From: Clostridiales bacterium
Lineage (GTDB): Bacteria > Bacillota > Clostridia > Peptostreptococcales > Anaerovoracaceae
Direction of reading: 5' to 3'
Assembly (NCBI GenBank): GCA_009911365.1
Contig: QXXF01000002.1
Span: 186,001-250,000, forward strand
DNA length: 64,000 bases
Below, one piece after another: positions 24,573-33,468 of this stretch. Made by a program: the position numbers and the translations under genes. A model generated the notes under the pieces. That model did not search any database and was not told where the DNA came from. It worked only from the letters and a program-made list of their open reading frames with translations. The stretch's first letter is position 1; each line of letters opens with the position of its first letter.

Positions 24573-26306
24573 TCATTCTTCATAATAAGAGTATGTGGCT
24601 TTTCCCTTTCGTTTACTCTCATAAAGAGCCGCGTCCGCCTGTTTCAGGCTTTCTTCATAAGAAAAATGTCTGCCATCCACAAACGTGATCCCTATGCTGC
24701 AGCTAAAGGGCAGTCCATCTGGCTCATACGTTGAATCTCGCAAAGTCTCCAGCAGATGCTCGATCCGCCTGCCAATTAGCCGCTTGCTGTTGATGCCCTT
24801 GAGGAATACCACGAATTCATCACCACCCAGTCTGCCAATGACATCCCGTTTCCTAAATGTGGACTCCAAAACTCTTGCCAAACGTTTTAACACCGCGTCG
24901 CCTTTCAAATGACCATATTTGTCATTGACAGATTTAAAATCGTCTAGATCTAGCATGAGTAGCGCGCCATGAGGCGGTTTGATATCCAAATTCTGCGTTA
25001 CATCCACGCTCTGCATATAACGTGTCACATGATAGGCAAAGAACTTTCGGTTGTAAAGATTCGTCAGAGGATCCCGGCTGGCCGCTACTGCCTGAGCCAG
25101 TTCCCGCTTTTTCTCGGAATCAATGTCCCGTAGCAGGATTAAAGCATACATATTCTCCAAAACCTGCTCCTGAAATACATGGATGATCAGCTCCACCCAG
25201 CGCATCTCTCCATCGATCAGATAACGCAGGCTAAACTTTTTCGCGGCAATCCCTTCGTGGTACATGGACTGGATCGCATCCAGCGTACATTGTTCTCTGT
25301 AAACCTCATAATCTTCTGCCAACACCCGGTCTTTGTGAAAATCCATGATTTGATCAAAGACTGCTCCTCGCTCAATGCACTTTTCCAGATCTGATTTCCA
25401 GATTCCTCCCGCGCTTTTCAGCTGCCGGCTTTCCACATCCAACTCCGTATAAGCCACCGTATCGGAAAGGATCGCCTTGTAAAAGCTTTCTCTTCTCATA
25501 TATTCCAGTTCTAAAGCACGCTGCCGATTCGCAGGTTCCAACAAAACCAAGACAGTATGGATTTTGTGTTTCTCTTTTCTCAAGTATCGAGTCTTGAGTC
25601 TGAACCATTCATAGGTGCCCTGCTTTGACTTGAGGAGCATTTCCTCGCCATTGACTTCTTTTTTATCCTCAATATCCTGAAACATTGAACAAAAATCTTC
25701 TACATAGTGAGGATGCACCATTTCTTGTTCCATCCAGCATTCTGGAAAATTGTTCTCTTTGTTTGCGTCTCCATACAAAGATTCACGTCCAGTATGAAAA
25801 TAAATAGACTGTTTTTTTCTGTTATATTCAAAGATTTCGCTCTCTGATCCTACAGGCAAAAAACGTGGCTTGTGCATGTTGCTGATGATCCGATGATCGC
25901 CTTTCAGGCAAATCTTCCCATCCCCATTTTCTGTCCGTATGCCTAAACAGCGCACCATGATATCCCCTTCATCAGGGTGCGTCCATGTATACTCCAATTG
26001 GGTTAGACGGCCTGACCGGATCATATTTTCCAACCCCAGATTCACATAATGATAGTAACCCTCATTAATCGCCTCATACCAGCATTTGAAGCATTCTTGG
26101 GGCGAAATCGCCTCTTTCAGTCCCAAACTCGCTCTCATCTGCCGGCTCATGAACATTTCATATTGTTCAGCCTTTCTATCTATGAGGAGAATCCAAAGCC
26201 CTAGATCGATCGTCTCTAAAATATCCCGTCCCCACTCGCCCAGCTGCTTGTCAATGCCGCCCTGGATTTCATAAGGGTCAACGCAGTATCCTTCTTTCGC
26301 CTTCAT
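24573..26306 (-). CDS. PAS-like sensor diguanylate cyclase (GGDEF)
   Basis: A 577-residue cytoplasmic protein with no transmembrane segment. About 400 N-terminal residues contain two to three PAS-like modules (for example TYEWFRLKTRYLRK and RYLIDGEMRWVELIIHVF). A GGDEF domain follows with the intact motif at 494-498 and an RxxD product-inhibition site five residues before it (RKRD). It should therefore synthesise cyclic di-GMP from two GTP, with feedback control. No EAL domain is present. It starts 28 bases after a hybrid histidine kinase gene with AAGGAGG, so the two form an operon linking phosphorelay and c-di-GMP. Confidence 0.92.
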   Translation of the reverse strand: MKAKEGYCVDPYEIQGGIDKQLGEWGRDILETIDLGLWILLIDRKAEQYEMFMSRQMRASLGLKEAISPQECFKCWYEAINEGYYHYVNLGLENMIRSGRLTQLEYTWTHPDEGDIMVRCLGIRTENGDGKICLKGDHRIISNMHKPRFLPVGSESEIFEYNRKKQSIYFHTGRESLYGDANKENNFPECWMEQEMVHPHYVEDFCSMFQDIEDKKEVNGEEMLLKSKQGTYEWFRLKTRYLRKEKHKIHTVLVLLEPANRQRALELEYMRRESFYKAILSDTVAYTELDVESRQLKSAGGIWKSDLEKCIERGAVFDQIMDFHKDRVLAEDYEVYREQCTLDAIQSMYHEGIAAKKFSLRYLIDGEMRWVELIIHVFQEQVLENMYALILLRDIDSEKKRELAQAVAASRDPLTNLYNRKFFAYHVTRYMQSVDVTQNLDIKPPHGALLMLDLDDFKSVNDKYGHLKGDAVLKRLARVLESTFRKRDVIGRLGGDEFVVFLKGINSKRLIGRRIEHLLETLRDSTYEPDGLPFSCSIGITFVDGRHFSYEESLKQADAALYESKRKGKATYSYYEE

Positions 26307-26334
26307 GCTCAGCCTCCTTCAGCCATGATCTGAA

Positions 26335-28878
26335 CTATTTCAAGTACTGCTCTAAAATCTGCATCAAACGTTCGATGTCGATTGGCTTGGCAATATGCTC
26401 GTTCATGCCACTTTCCAGGCTATGCTGAATGTCTTCAGAAAATGCGTCTGCGGTCATGGCGATGATCGGCAGATTCGAATCCTTGCGTTCTCCCGCCCGA
26501 ATCTTCTCCGCAGCTTCGTATCCGTTCATGATCGGCATACGGATATCCATCAAAATCACATCATAAAATCCGCTTTCGGAAGCATTGAATTTTTCTACGC
26601 ATTCTCTTCCATTTTCTGCTCGTTCCAGCTCAAATCCTACGTCCGACAAAATTTCTCTGGCGATTTCCCAATTCAGATCATTGTCTTCTGCCAGGAGAAT
26701 ACGTTTTCCCATAAAAAATTGTTTGTCCTCCGCTAGTTCCTGCTCTGATTCATCCTCCTGCAGGATGTAGGAGCTAAGGCCTAGATACAAGTTAGATTTG
26801 AACAGCGGCTTGGAAATAAAGCCCTGCACCCCGACAGACTTTGCCTCATCCTCGATATCGCTCCAGTCATATGCGGAAATAATCAAAATCGGAACATCTT
26901 CGCCCAAGTGCTTTCGCAGCCCCTGTGCTGTGTCCATACCGTCCATGTCTGGCATCTTCCAGTCTAAAAGAACGATCTGATAATCATCGCCGCTGCTATG
27001 ATGCTGTGCTGCCATATCAATCGCGTCTTGCCCGCTGGAAGCCCAGTCCGCACTGATCCCAATGTCTCCCAGAGAAGAAACCGCACTGCGGCACAAATCT
27101 TCGTCATCATCTACTACCAACAGCTTCCATGGCGGCAGAACCATATCCGTATCCTTCTCTTCTGCCTTTTCAAAGTCAAGCGTAATATGGAATTCTGACC
27201 CCTGTCCCGGCTGACTCTGTAACTGGATGGTACCTCCCATCATGTCTACGATAGCCTTTGTGATTGCCATTCCAAGGCCTGTGCCCTCTGTTTTATCCAC
27301 CTGGTGTTTTTGCTCTCTGACGAATTTATCAAAAATAGTTTTCTGAAATTCAGGGCTCATCCCAATTCCATTATCCTTTACTCTAAAATGGCACCGTACA
27401 TAATCCTCACCCTTTGGAGAATCTTCCTGCTCCAAGTATACATTAATAATTCCCTTTTCTGGCGTAAACTTGATAGCGTTCGATAAAAGGTTGAGCAGCA
27501 CCTGGTTCAGCCGTATACTGTCGCAATGAACGTCTTCCGTCTGAATATTCTGGATGAAAATATCAAAGTTCTGATTTTTCGCCTTGACCTGCGGCTGCAC
27601 AATGTTCACGATGCTGTTCATAGTTTCACGAAGGGAAACCATGTGTACATTCAAGGACAGCTTTCCGCTTTCAATTTTTGACATGTCCAATACGTCGTTG
27701 ATCAACCCTAGCAAATGCTTGCTGGACAATGCGATCTTAGCTAGGCAGTTGGTCACTCTTGCGGTATCTTGAATATTTGCCTGGGCAATGGCAGTCATGC
27801 CAACGATCCCATTCATCGGAGTCCGAATGTCATGGCTCATGCTGGATAGGAATTCACTCTTTGCTTTATTCGCTCTAGCGGCTTCTCGTTCTGCTTGATA
27901 CAGATCGCTCAACTGCCGCTGTGAGATCCGATAATACCAAATAAACACAATAAGAATTCCCACCAGCATAATTCCACCCGCCAGTACCATATTTTGCTGA
28001 CGTTTGTCGTTCAGGAAGCTGACCGCGTCATCTAAAGTTCCAGATGACATGACAGAAAGCAGGTACCAGTTGCTGGAGTTGATCCTGGAACAAAAAATAT
28101 GTTTGTGCTCACCGTTAATTATGACACAGGCACTGTAGGATTCATCCGCATCCATGGCAGCCTTTAATTCCTGCGCATATTGTTCCGGTGTTTTTCCGTT
28201 ATGTTTTGAAAAAATTGCCTGGATACGTTCAAAATAAGTATCACGGAACGCCTCTCCGCTACGGATGATAAACGCGCCGTCATTGCTAATGATATGGGAT
28301 GTCAAAGCAGAGTTTTCTTCATCCAACCGCAATGTCTGCTCCAAAAAATCAACAGGCATCCCTACTACTAACACATCGCTGGTAGCACCGTCTTCCATTG
28401 GATACTCTGCCCTAATGGCAAGCAGAATCAATTTCTGACCATTATTATCTACACCGCTGCTTACCTTCAAATTATCGTTCCGCAGCATCGCCAAAAATTC
28501 AGCTTCATGCGCTAGAGTGACTTCACTGCCATAAATCACCTCTGTCATCCCCTCTTCATTACAGAGGGCCATATAAGAAAATTCTCTGACTTTTCCAGCT
28601 AGCGTCAACTCTGACCACAGTTCGTCTCTACTGGTCAGATTCTCTTCCTGGATCCGAGTCGCGACTCCCTCTGCCTGTAGTAACCGCATGTCAATGATGG
28701 CTTCGAATTTTTTTTGCAGCTGATCGTTCATTCCTTCCATGTACGTTTCGCTTACCTTATTCAAAGTCGCTTCACTCTGATGTTTCATCGTGTTCGTTAA
28801 CCATGAGAAAACAATGAATCCTAGAAGAATCATGCCAATCGCACTGAGCAGTAGAAATCGTTTTGTTGTTCTTGCCAT
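26335..28878 (-). CDS. Hybrid sensor histidine kinase with two receiver domains
   Basis: 847 residues. One transmembrane helix at about 10-30, an extracytoplasmic Cache-like sensor to about 300, a second helix (LAGGIMLVGILIVFIWYY), HisKA with phospho-acceptor His349 (SHDIRTPMNG), HATPase, then two receivers: REC1 (VVDDDED; phospho-Asp in LLDWKMPDMDG) and REC2 (LLAEDND; Asp in LMDIRMPIMNG). No output or Hpt domain is attached, so phosphate probably passes to a separate Hpt. ATG at 28878 follows AAGGAG; the frame extends 16 codons further. The downstream gene is a diguanylate cyclase, a plausible functional partner. Confidence 0.93.
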   Translation of the reverse strand: MARTTKRFLLLSAIGMILLGFIVFSWLTNTMKHQSEATLNKVSETYMEGMNDQLQKKFEAIIDMRLLQAEGVATRIQEENLTSRDELWSELTLAGKVREFSYMALCNEEGMTEVIYGSEVTLAHEAEFLAMLRNDNLKVSSGVDNNGQKLILLAIRAEYPMEDGATSDVLVVGMPVDFLEQTLRLDEENSALTSHIISNDGAFIIRSGEAFRDTYFERIQAIFSKHNGKTPEQYAQELKAAMDADESYSACVIINGEHKHIFCSRINSSNWYLLSVMSSGTLDDAVSFLNDKRQQNMVLAGGIMLVGILIVFIWYYRISQRQLSDLYQAEREAARANKAKSEFLSSMSHDIRTPMNGIVGMTAIAQANIQDTARVTNCLAKIALSSKHLLGLINDVLDMSKIESGKLSLNVHMVSLRETMNSIVNIVQPQVKAKNQNFDIFIQNIQTEDVHCDSIRLNQVLLNLLSNAIKFTPEKGIINVYLEQEDSPKGEDYVRCHFRVKDNGIGMSPEFQKTIFDKFVREQKHQVDKTEGTGLGMAITKAIVDMMGGTIQLQSQPGQGSEFHITLDFEKAEEKDTDMVLPPWKLLVVDDDEDLCRSAVSSLGDIGISADWASSGQDAIDMAAQHHSSGDDYQIVLLDWKMPDMDGMDTAQGLRKHLGEDVPILIISAYDWSDIEDEAKSVGVQGFISKPLFKSNLYLGLSSYILQEDESEQELAEDKQFFMGKRILLAEDNDLNWEIAREILSDVGFELERAENGRECVEKFNASESGFYDVILMDIRMPIMNGYEAAEKIRAGERKDSNLPIIAMTADAFSEDIQHSLESGMNEHIAKPIDIERLMQILEQYLK

Positions 28879-28938
28879 TATGTAGTTCTCCTTCTTCGTA
28901 TCCAGGTTTTGTCGCTTTTGCCTCATCCCTGCGATTCC

Positions 28939-28971
28939 AATGCCATATGATCAATATTATCATGTGGCATT
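28939..28971 (-). promoter_or_regulatory. Inverted repeat upstream of the hybrid kinase gene
   Basis: AATGCCATATGAT (28939-28951), seven bases, ATCATGTGGCATT (28959-28971): 13-base arms with a single mismatch, about 60 bases before the start codon. Likely an operator. The rest of 28972-29104 shows nothing further. Confidence 0.55.
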
Positions 28972-29104
28972 AGGCAGTTCAGTGCTTTTTGAAAACATAA
29001 CTTGATTATACCTAAAAATCCAGAGGGAGTCAAACGATTTGAACGAAGCCATCGATCAATTCTGCCCATAAACCTATCTGAGTGGCATCTAAAAGAACTC
29101 ATCG

Positions 29105-30031
29105 CTAGTTCTTTTCAAAATGCTGATAGTCTTTGATCCGTTTCCAGTCACCGCCCCATTCAAAGCCGTGTTCTATGAATAGCTGATAAATAAAATCATT
29201 TTTATGGATCATCCACTTTTTGTGCGCGCCCCTGCACTTTTTCACATCTCGCTGTGCGTAAACGCTGCCGTTTTTCGGATCAATGAAGTTTCCTGCCACA
29301 TAAGGATTGATTCTTGGGTTGATATCAATGGCCATACCGTAAGCGTGGCGGGAAAGAGTCTTTGTGCCAGCGATTTTTCTATAGTTGAAAGCTGATGTGT
29401 TATTGGCTTTCATGGAGCGGCCATCGTCCGCGCCATACTCGTCGATGAGGGAAACCTCTTGCAGCGGATATTTGTTTTGGTAAAGTTCGTAAAAAATTTC
29501 TACCATATCCTGTGCGATCTTTCGATTGACGATCAGTTCCCCTGCTTTGATGGTTCCATCAAAGTCATAATGCTTTACTCTTACGTACCGCAGCTGATCC
29601 AGGTTGATGTGTTTGTTCTTTTTATAGGATTTGCCCTCAATGCGCTTCTTCACAGCGCTAGTAATTTTATGATACGAAAACCCATCTCGATATTCTACCT
29701 GAGCAGGATAAACCTTCAGCGTCTTTTTCTTGACTCGCTGTTTTCCCTTGTACAAATTCACCTGTACCTTTGTTCCTGCCTTTTGTCTGGGAATCTTCAC
29801 GGTAAATCCGCCGCCGCGCCTTGTTTTTGCCTGATACTGAACGCTTCCCAACTTTACCTTGACCACGGTTCCTCTGGTAGCGGTCCCTTTCACTGCCGCG
29901 GAATCTGTATACAGACCTTGGACAGATAACTTGTAACTTTTTGCCACCGTCTGGGCAGGGACGCAGCAGGTCACGGCCACAGCTGCGCAGATCAAGGCTG
30001 TAAATAATTTTTTGAATGTCGCGTGCTTCAT
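29105..30031 (-). CDS. Secreted M15-family peptidoglycan peptidase
   Basis: A 308-residue exported protein: an N-terminal signal peptide (Lys-rich start, then ALICAAVAVTCCVPAQTVA), a beta-rich region at 35-110 resembling bacterial Ig/Big modules, then an M15 peptidase domain. Zinc ligands and catalytic residues are in SRHAYGMAIDIN and the C-terminal DYQHFEKN (HxxxxxxD and xxH motifs), the arrangement of CwlK-like L-Ala-D-Glu and D-Ala-D-Ala peptidases. It should trim or remodel wall peptides outside the membrane. The very basic middle part suggests binding to anionic wall polymers. Confidence 0.88.
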   Translation of the reverse strand: MKHATFKKLFTALICAAVAVTCCVPAQTVAKSYKLSVQGLYTDSAAVKGTATRGTVVKVKLGSVQYQAKTRRGGGFTVKIPRQKAGTKVQVNLYKGKQRVKKKTLKVYPAQVEYRDGFSYHKITSAVKKRIEGKSYKKNKHINLDQLRYVRVKHYDFDGTIKAGELIVNRKIAQDMVEIFYELYQNKYPLQEVSLIDEYGADDGRSMKANNTSAFNYRKIAGTKTLSRHAYGMAIDINPRINPYVAGNFIDPKNGSVYAQRDVKKCRGAHKKWMIHKNDFIYQLFIEHGFEWGGDWKRIKDYQHFEKN

Positions 30032-30146
30032 GATTCCATATTTCTCCTTTTTTCACAGCTCATTGCTCTTTGGGATTGAGCTGCGTTTTCTTTTCATGCC
30101 TGCGTTGTTTCGAGCAATGTAAACATGACCATTATATCCCAATTTA

Positions 30147-30201
30147 TATGGTTCGGCAATCATGGATATCACAAAAGTTTATTTTTGCTATGGTTCGGCA
30201 T
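30147..30201. repeat. TATGGTTCGGCA direct repeat
   Basis: TATGGTTCGGCA is present at 30147-30158 and at 30190-30201, 43 bases apart (about four helical turns), upstream of the M15 peptidase gene. It could be a regulator site pair. Confidence 0.45.
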
Positions 30202-30216
30202 CTGAGAAACAGACAA

Positions 30217-30249
30217 ATCCGCCCCAGCACCGCGGCGAGGGACGGATTG
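30217..30249 (-). terminator. Terminator after the esterase gene
   Basis: On the minus strand AATCCGTCCC pairs with GGGGCGGATT with one mismatch and is followed by TTGTCTGTTTCT. It lies 25 bases beyond the esterase stop. Confidence 0.6.
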
Positions 30250-30273
30250 ATTGACCATGATAGAACTTCCTAT

Positions 30274-31911
30274 TTATTTTGCTTCTGGAATCTTTACATC
30301 GAACATTGGCCGCAGATAGTTCCGGCCTTCCGGCATTGGATCGTTCACCACCTTCCACAGGGAATCATCGATCACCATGGTGTCGCGATTCTTTTGATCG
30401 AACTTCGGCCATTCAGCTTCTCCTTCTATCGTAGGATCTCCCTTCGCGGCGAACGCTGCCCAAGCAGCTTGTACCTTTAAGGACAATTCTCTTGGCAACT
30501 GATCGCCAGCCGTTCGTTTTGCTGTCACGCTATCAAAGGTGCCAAACACAAATGGCAGTTCCACCGCATGAGCCGCGCCTAATCCTTCTATTTGGGATTT
30601 CCACGCCCACTGGTACATGTACACGTCATTATAAGCGGATTGCATTTCCGCGAATATGAGGGATGGCTGTCTGATTTCGTATTCACTACAAAAATCCGTG
30701 TATTTTTGTGGATCATCTTTCTTTGCTTCAATGTACGAGTCCGCACATTTCTTATTCTTGCTGAAATCCCGACCCAATGTGGTGCCTTCCTGATATTCTT
30801 CTTCCAGGCTTTTTTCCAGATCTGGATCATACAGATTGAAGTAATTGATTTCGTCCGCGTTGGTTCCAATCAAAATCGAAACATCCTTCCCGCTGCCTTT
30901 ACTAATATTTCCATATACGTCATATGGTACCGCATAGCCATCAGGAACGCATCCCCATGTCGTTAAATCCAAATCATCTCCAAGCTGATCAGCCAATTGA
31001 TCCGCATAGCTTTGAACCTCTTCTCCGGAAAGCTCCAACAGCCCTTGAAGATCCTTTTTTCCTGTGGTTTCAAGGAATTTTTCTGCCACATACTGGCTTT
31101 GTTTGATTCGATCGACCTTTTTGTCACCTACATGTTTGATACTTGCGTTACCGCCGCTTTCTATAATCGCTTTCTGGAACAATCCGTTAGACAAATCAGA
31201 AGACATCAGCCTCATAATGGATGAAGCACCCGCGGATTCGCCAAACACCGTAACATTGTCAGGATCGCCGCCAAAACTTGAAATGTTCTCCTTCACCCAT
31301 TTTAGCCCTGCGATTTGATCCAGCAAGCCCAGGTTCCTGCTGTGTTCATACTCTGTTCCACCAATTTTCGATAAATCCAAAAATCCAAAGGGTCCTAACC
31401 GATAGTTGATGGACACCATTACGACATCGTTGTTTTCAACGAAATTCTCCCCATGATATAAAGGGTCCGCTGTTCCGCCGCTTACGTATCCGCCGCCATA
31501 GATGTATACCATCGTAGGCTTTTTACCGCTGATATCCCTTGTCCAGATATTGGCGGTCAAACAATCCTCACCTTGCTTGGTAGTTGAGGCCTGCTCAAAT
31601 TCATCGCTCACTTGGATCGGCGTGTTTCCGTATTCGTGGCATTTCAGCAATTCATCGCTTTTTTCCAGAGGCTCCGCTTCTTTCCATCTCAAGTCTCCAA
31701 CTGGCTGTTTCGCATATGGCACGCCTAAAAATGATAGAACGCCGTTTTCTTTGGCCTTTCCTTCATATTGCCCATAGGGCGTAGTCGCCACATTTGCCGG
31801 CTCTGTTTCTTCTTTTGCCTTTTCTCCGCAGCTGCTCAAACCTACCATCATGATCACTGATAAAAGCAGCACCGCGATGCCTGTCAGTTTACGTTTTGAT
31901 TGTTTCCGCAT
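30274..31911 (-). CDS. Lipoprotein carboxylesterase (type B, alpha/beta hydrolase)
   Basis: A 545-residue type-B carboxylesterase tethered outside the membrane as a lipoprotein: the signal sequence ends in a lipobox with Cys (GLSSCGEK). Catalytic Ser is in FGESAGAS, preceded by YGGGY forming the oxyanion hole, with Glu in NADEINYF and His in GAAHAVELPFVFG. Substrate may be esters of xenobiotics or sugars; it cannot be specified. ATG at 31911 follows GGAGGT; the frame runs 18 codons further. It is preceded on the same strand by a membrane LuxR-type regulator that may control it. Confidence 0.92.
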   Translation of the reverse strand: MRKQSKRKLTGIAVLLLSVIMMVGLSSCGEKAKEETEPANVATTPYGQYEGKAKENGVLSFLGVPYAKQPVGDLRWKEAEPLEKSDELLKCHEYGNTPIQVSDEFEQASTTKQGEDCLTANIWTRDISGKKPTMVYIYGGGYVSGGTADPLYHGENFVENNDVVMVSINYRLGPFGFLDLSKIGGTEYEHSRNLGLLDQIAGLKWVKENISSFGGDPDNVTVFGESAGASSIMRLMSSDLSNGLFQKAIIESGGNASIKHVGDKKVDRIKQSQYVAEKFLETTGKKDLQGLLELSGEEVQSYADQLADQLGDDLDLTTWGCVPDGYAVPYDVYGNISKGSGKDVSILIGTNADEINYFNLYDPDLEKSLEEEYQEGTTLGRDFSKNKKCADSYIEAKKDDPQKYTDFCSEYEIRQPSLIFAEMQSAYNDVYMYQWAWKSQIEGLGAAHAVELPFVFGTFDSVTAKRTAGDQLPRELSLKVQAAWAAFAAKGDPTIEGEAEWPKFDQKNRDTMVIDDSLWKVVNDPMPEGRNYLRPMFDVKIPEAK

Positions 31912-32038
31912 ATTCTTACCTCCCGTTTCATGCATTTGTTCGCAACGTTTCAACGACTTACTCACAAATCCATTTTACGGTGATCGGAAAAAGAAGCAAT
32001 AGCACTTTCAGCACCAAACCACAAAATGGTTCCAGGTG

Positions 32039-33037
32039 CTATCTTCCTGTCTTTCTCGCTATGAACAGGGTTAAATCTGTTCTGCTTTTGATTGTTGTTT
32101 TTTTGAAAATGTTATTGATATGACGTTTGACTGTATAGATGGAAATGACCAAAATCTCAGCGATTTGCGCATTGTTCTTTCCGTTTATCATCAACTGAAG
32201 CACTTCTTTTTCTCGTTTTGTCAAGGTTTCATGGATATTGATTTCTTCCAAAATCAGTTGTTCCATGTCACGAGCAGCTTGTTGTCGGTCATTGACTCCC
32301 GGTTCACGCCACATTGCCGAATAATGGCACAGAATCATCAGTATGTTAAAAACAAAATAGATCAAAATCACTGCGTCAAAAGGGTAGATTTTCCATGCTT
32401 TTGGCCCAATGAAACGGAACACGCAATCCATGTCATAAAGAAAGAACCACAAGAAATAGACAGACATAGAAAAGCAGATCAAGAAACGCAAAACATGCTT
32501 GTTTTTGAATGTCATGAAGGAGCACCATGTGAATCCCATCGCCGCTGCGAACATCAGAATTTCCGCTACGGCTGCCAGCGCTTTTCCCCAGTTACTGTCA
32601 ATTTGCTGGTTATCGTTGTTCAAAGAAACGAGATCTAAAACAAGCCATATGATCGCATAAACCATGACTGCCAATAAAAACAGGATTTTTACTATTTGTT
32701 TTGGCTTTTTTGAACGCAATTCTATCAAATAGCCACCCCAAAACCACACTAAAATCGCATAAGATAAATCAAAAGCGACTAGCAGCATATTGTGGACAAC
32801 CTGCCGCAACACAAAAAGTCGATTGAAAAACAGGATGAAATTCATGAGGATAAATATAAAAAACGAACCATTGAGCCATGCCATCCTGATCTGAAGTTTA
32901 GTCTTTAGTCTAGCCGCTGATATGGTATTAAGCGTGATATGAACCACGCCAGAAAAAAATGACAAGATATAAAAAAACAACATAGAATTCACAAATATAT
33001 CAGTCATATCCGAATTATTTCTCTGCCCAGAACTCAT
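32039..33037 (-). CDS. Membrane-bound LuxR-type transcriptional regulator
   Basis: About 230 N-terminal residues form six to seven transmembrane helices, followed by a LuxR helix-turn-helix at about 265-330 (LTKREKEVLQLMINGKNNAQIAEIL...TVKRHINNIFKK). This architecture of membrane sensor plus LuxR output occurs in gut anaerobes, often beside the genes it regulates. The apparent ATG (33037) lies in the loop of an 11-base-pair hairpin, with AAGGAG upstream at a stretched distance; the next in-frame ATG is codon 11. The start is therefore uncertain. The esterase lipoprotein gene follows after 127 bases. Confidence 0.85.
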   Translation of the reverse strand: MSSGQRNNSDMTDIFVNSMLFFYILSFFSGVVHITLNTISAARLKTKLQIRMAWLNGSFFIFILMNFILFFNRLFVLRQVVHNMLLVAFDLSYAILVWFWGGYLIELRSKKPKQIVKILFLLAVMVYAIIWLVLDLVSLNNDNQQIDSNWGKALAAVAEILMFAAAMGFTWCSFMTFKNKHVLRFLICFSMSVYFLWFFLYDMDCVFRFIGPKAWKIYPFDAVILIYFVFNILMILCHYSAMWREPGVNDRQQAARDMEQLILEEINIHETLTKREKEVLQLMINGKNNAQIAEILVISIYTVKRHINNIFKKTTIKSRTDLTLFIARKTGR

Positions 33038-33049
33038 ATCTGGGCAGAG
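33021..33049 (-). promoter_or_regulatory. Perfect hairpin enclosing the start codon of the LuxR-type gene
   Basis: CTCTGCCCAGA (33021-33031), actcata, TCTGGGCAGAG (33039-33049): an 11-base-pair stem with a seven-base loop that contains the ATG at 33035-33037. It could hide the start codon in the mRNA or be a DNA operator. Confidence 0.6.
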
Positions 33050-33194
33050 ATTCTCCTTTATCTCGCTGTGTTAAGTCGTTTCTATTATACTCTCATTTTC
33101 CACAAAGGACAATGCTTTCTCTTTTTAACTGGGCACAAGCTAACCGATGCATCTGATCCGCGCTGTGAAAAAAGATCCCGTTCAAAAGCAAAAG

Positions 33195-33220
33195 AAAAAA
33201 AGGCGGCCATGCGGCCGCCT
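33195..33220 (-). terminator. Terminator of the csoR-copA operon
   Basis: AGGCGGCC (33201-33208), ATGC, GGCCGCCT (33213-33220), followed on the minus strand by TTTTTT. Confidence 0.9.
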
Positions 33221-33246
33221 CTTCTACGTGATCATGTGCCCTAATC

Positions 33247-33468
33247 CTATTTCCTCTCGATCCCTTTCAGTTCATAGCCTGCGTCTTCGATAGTCGCCTT
33301 GAAGGTATCATCCGCGATTTCCTGCTCAGAACGGACGATCGCCGTCCCCGCGTCCAGATCCACCTCCGCCTGCGCGCCTTGTAGCCCGTTCAGGGTTTTT
33401 TCCACATGAGCCTTGCAGTGCTGGCACATCATGCCTTCAATCTTCAGTTCTGTTTCATGTTTTGCCAT
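33247..33468 (-). CDS. copZ: Possible independently translated CopZ-like copper chaperone within copA
   Basis: An in-frame ATG at 33468, preceded by AAAGGAAG at eight bases, would yield a 73-residue protein that begins exactly where CopZ chaperones begin (MAKHETELKIEGMMCQHC) and ends at the copA stop. The site looks like a former separate copZ start kept after fusion. Both the fused pump and a free chaperone could thus come from one gene. Internal initiation is inferred only from the ribosome site and domain boundary. Confidence 0.5.
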   Translation of the reverse strand: MAKHETELKIEGMMCQHCKAHVEKTLNGLQGAQAEVDLDAGTAIVRSEQEIADDTFKATIEDAGYELKGIERK

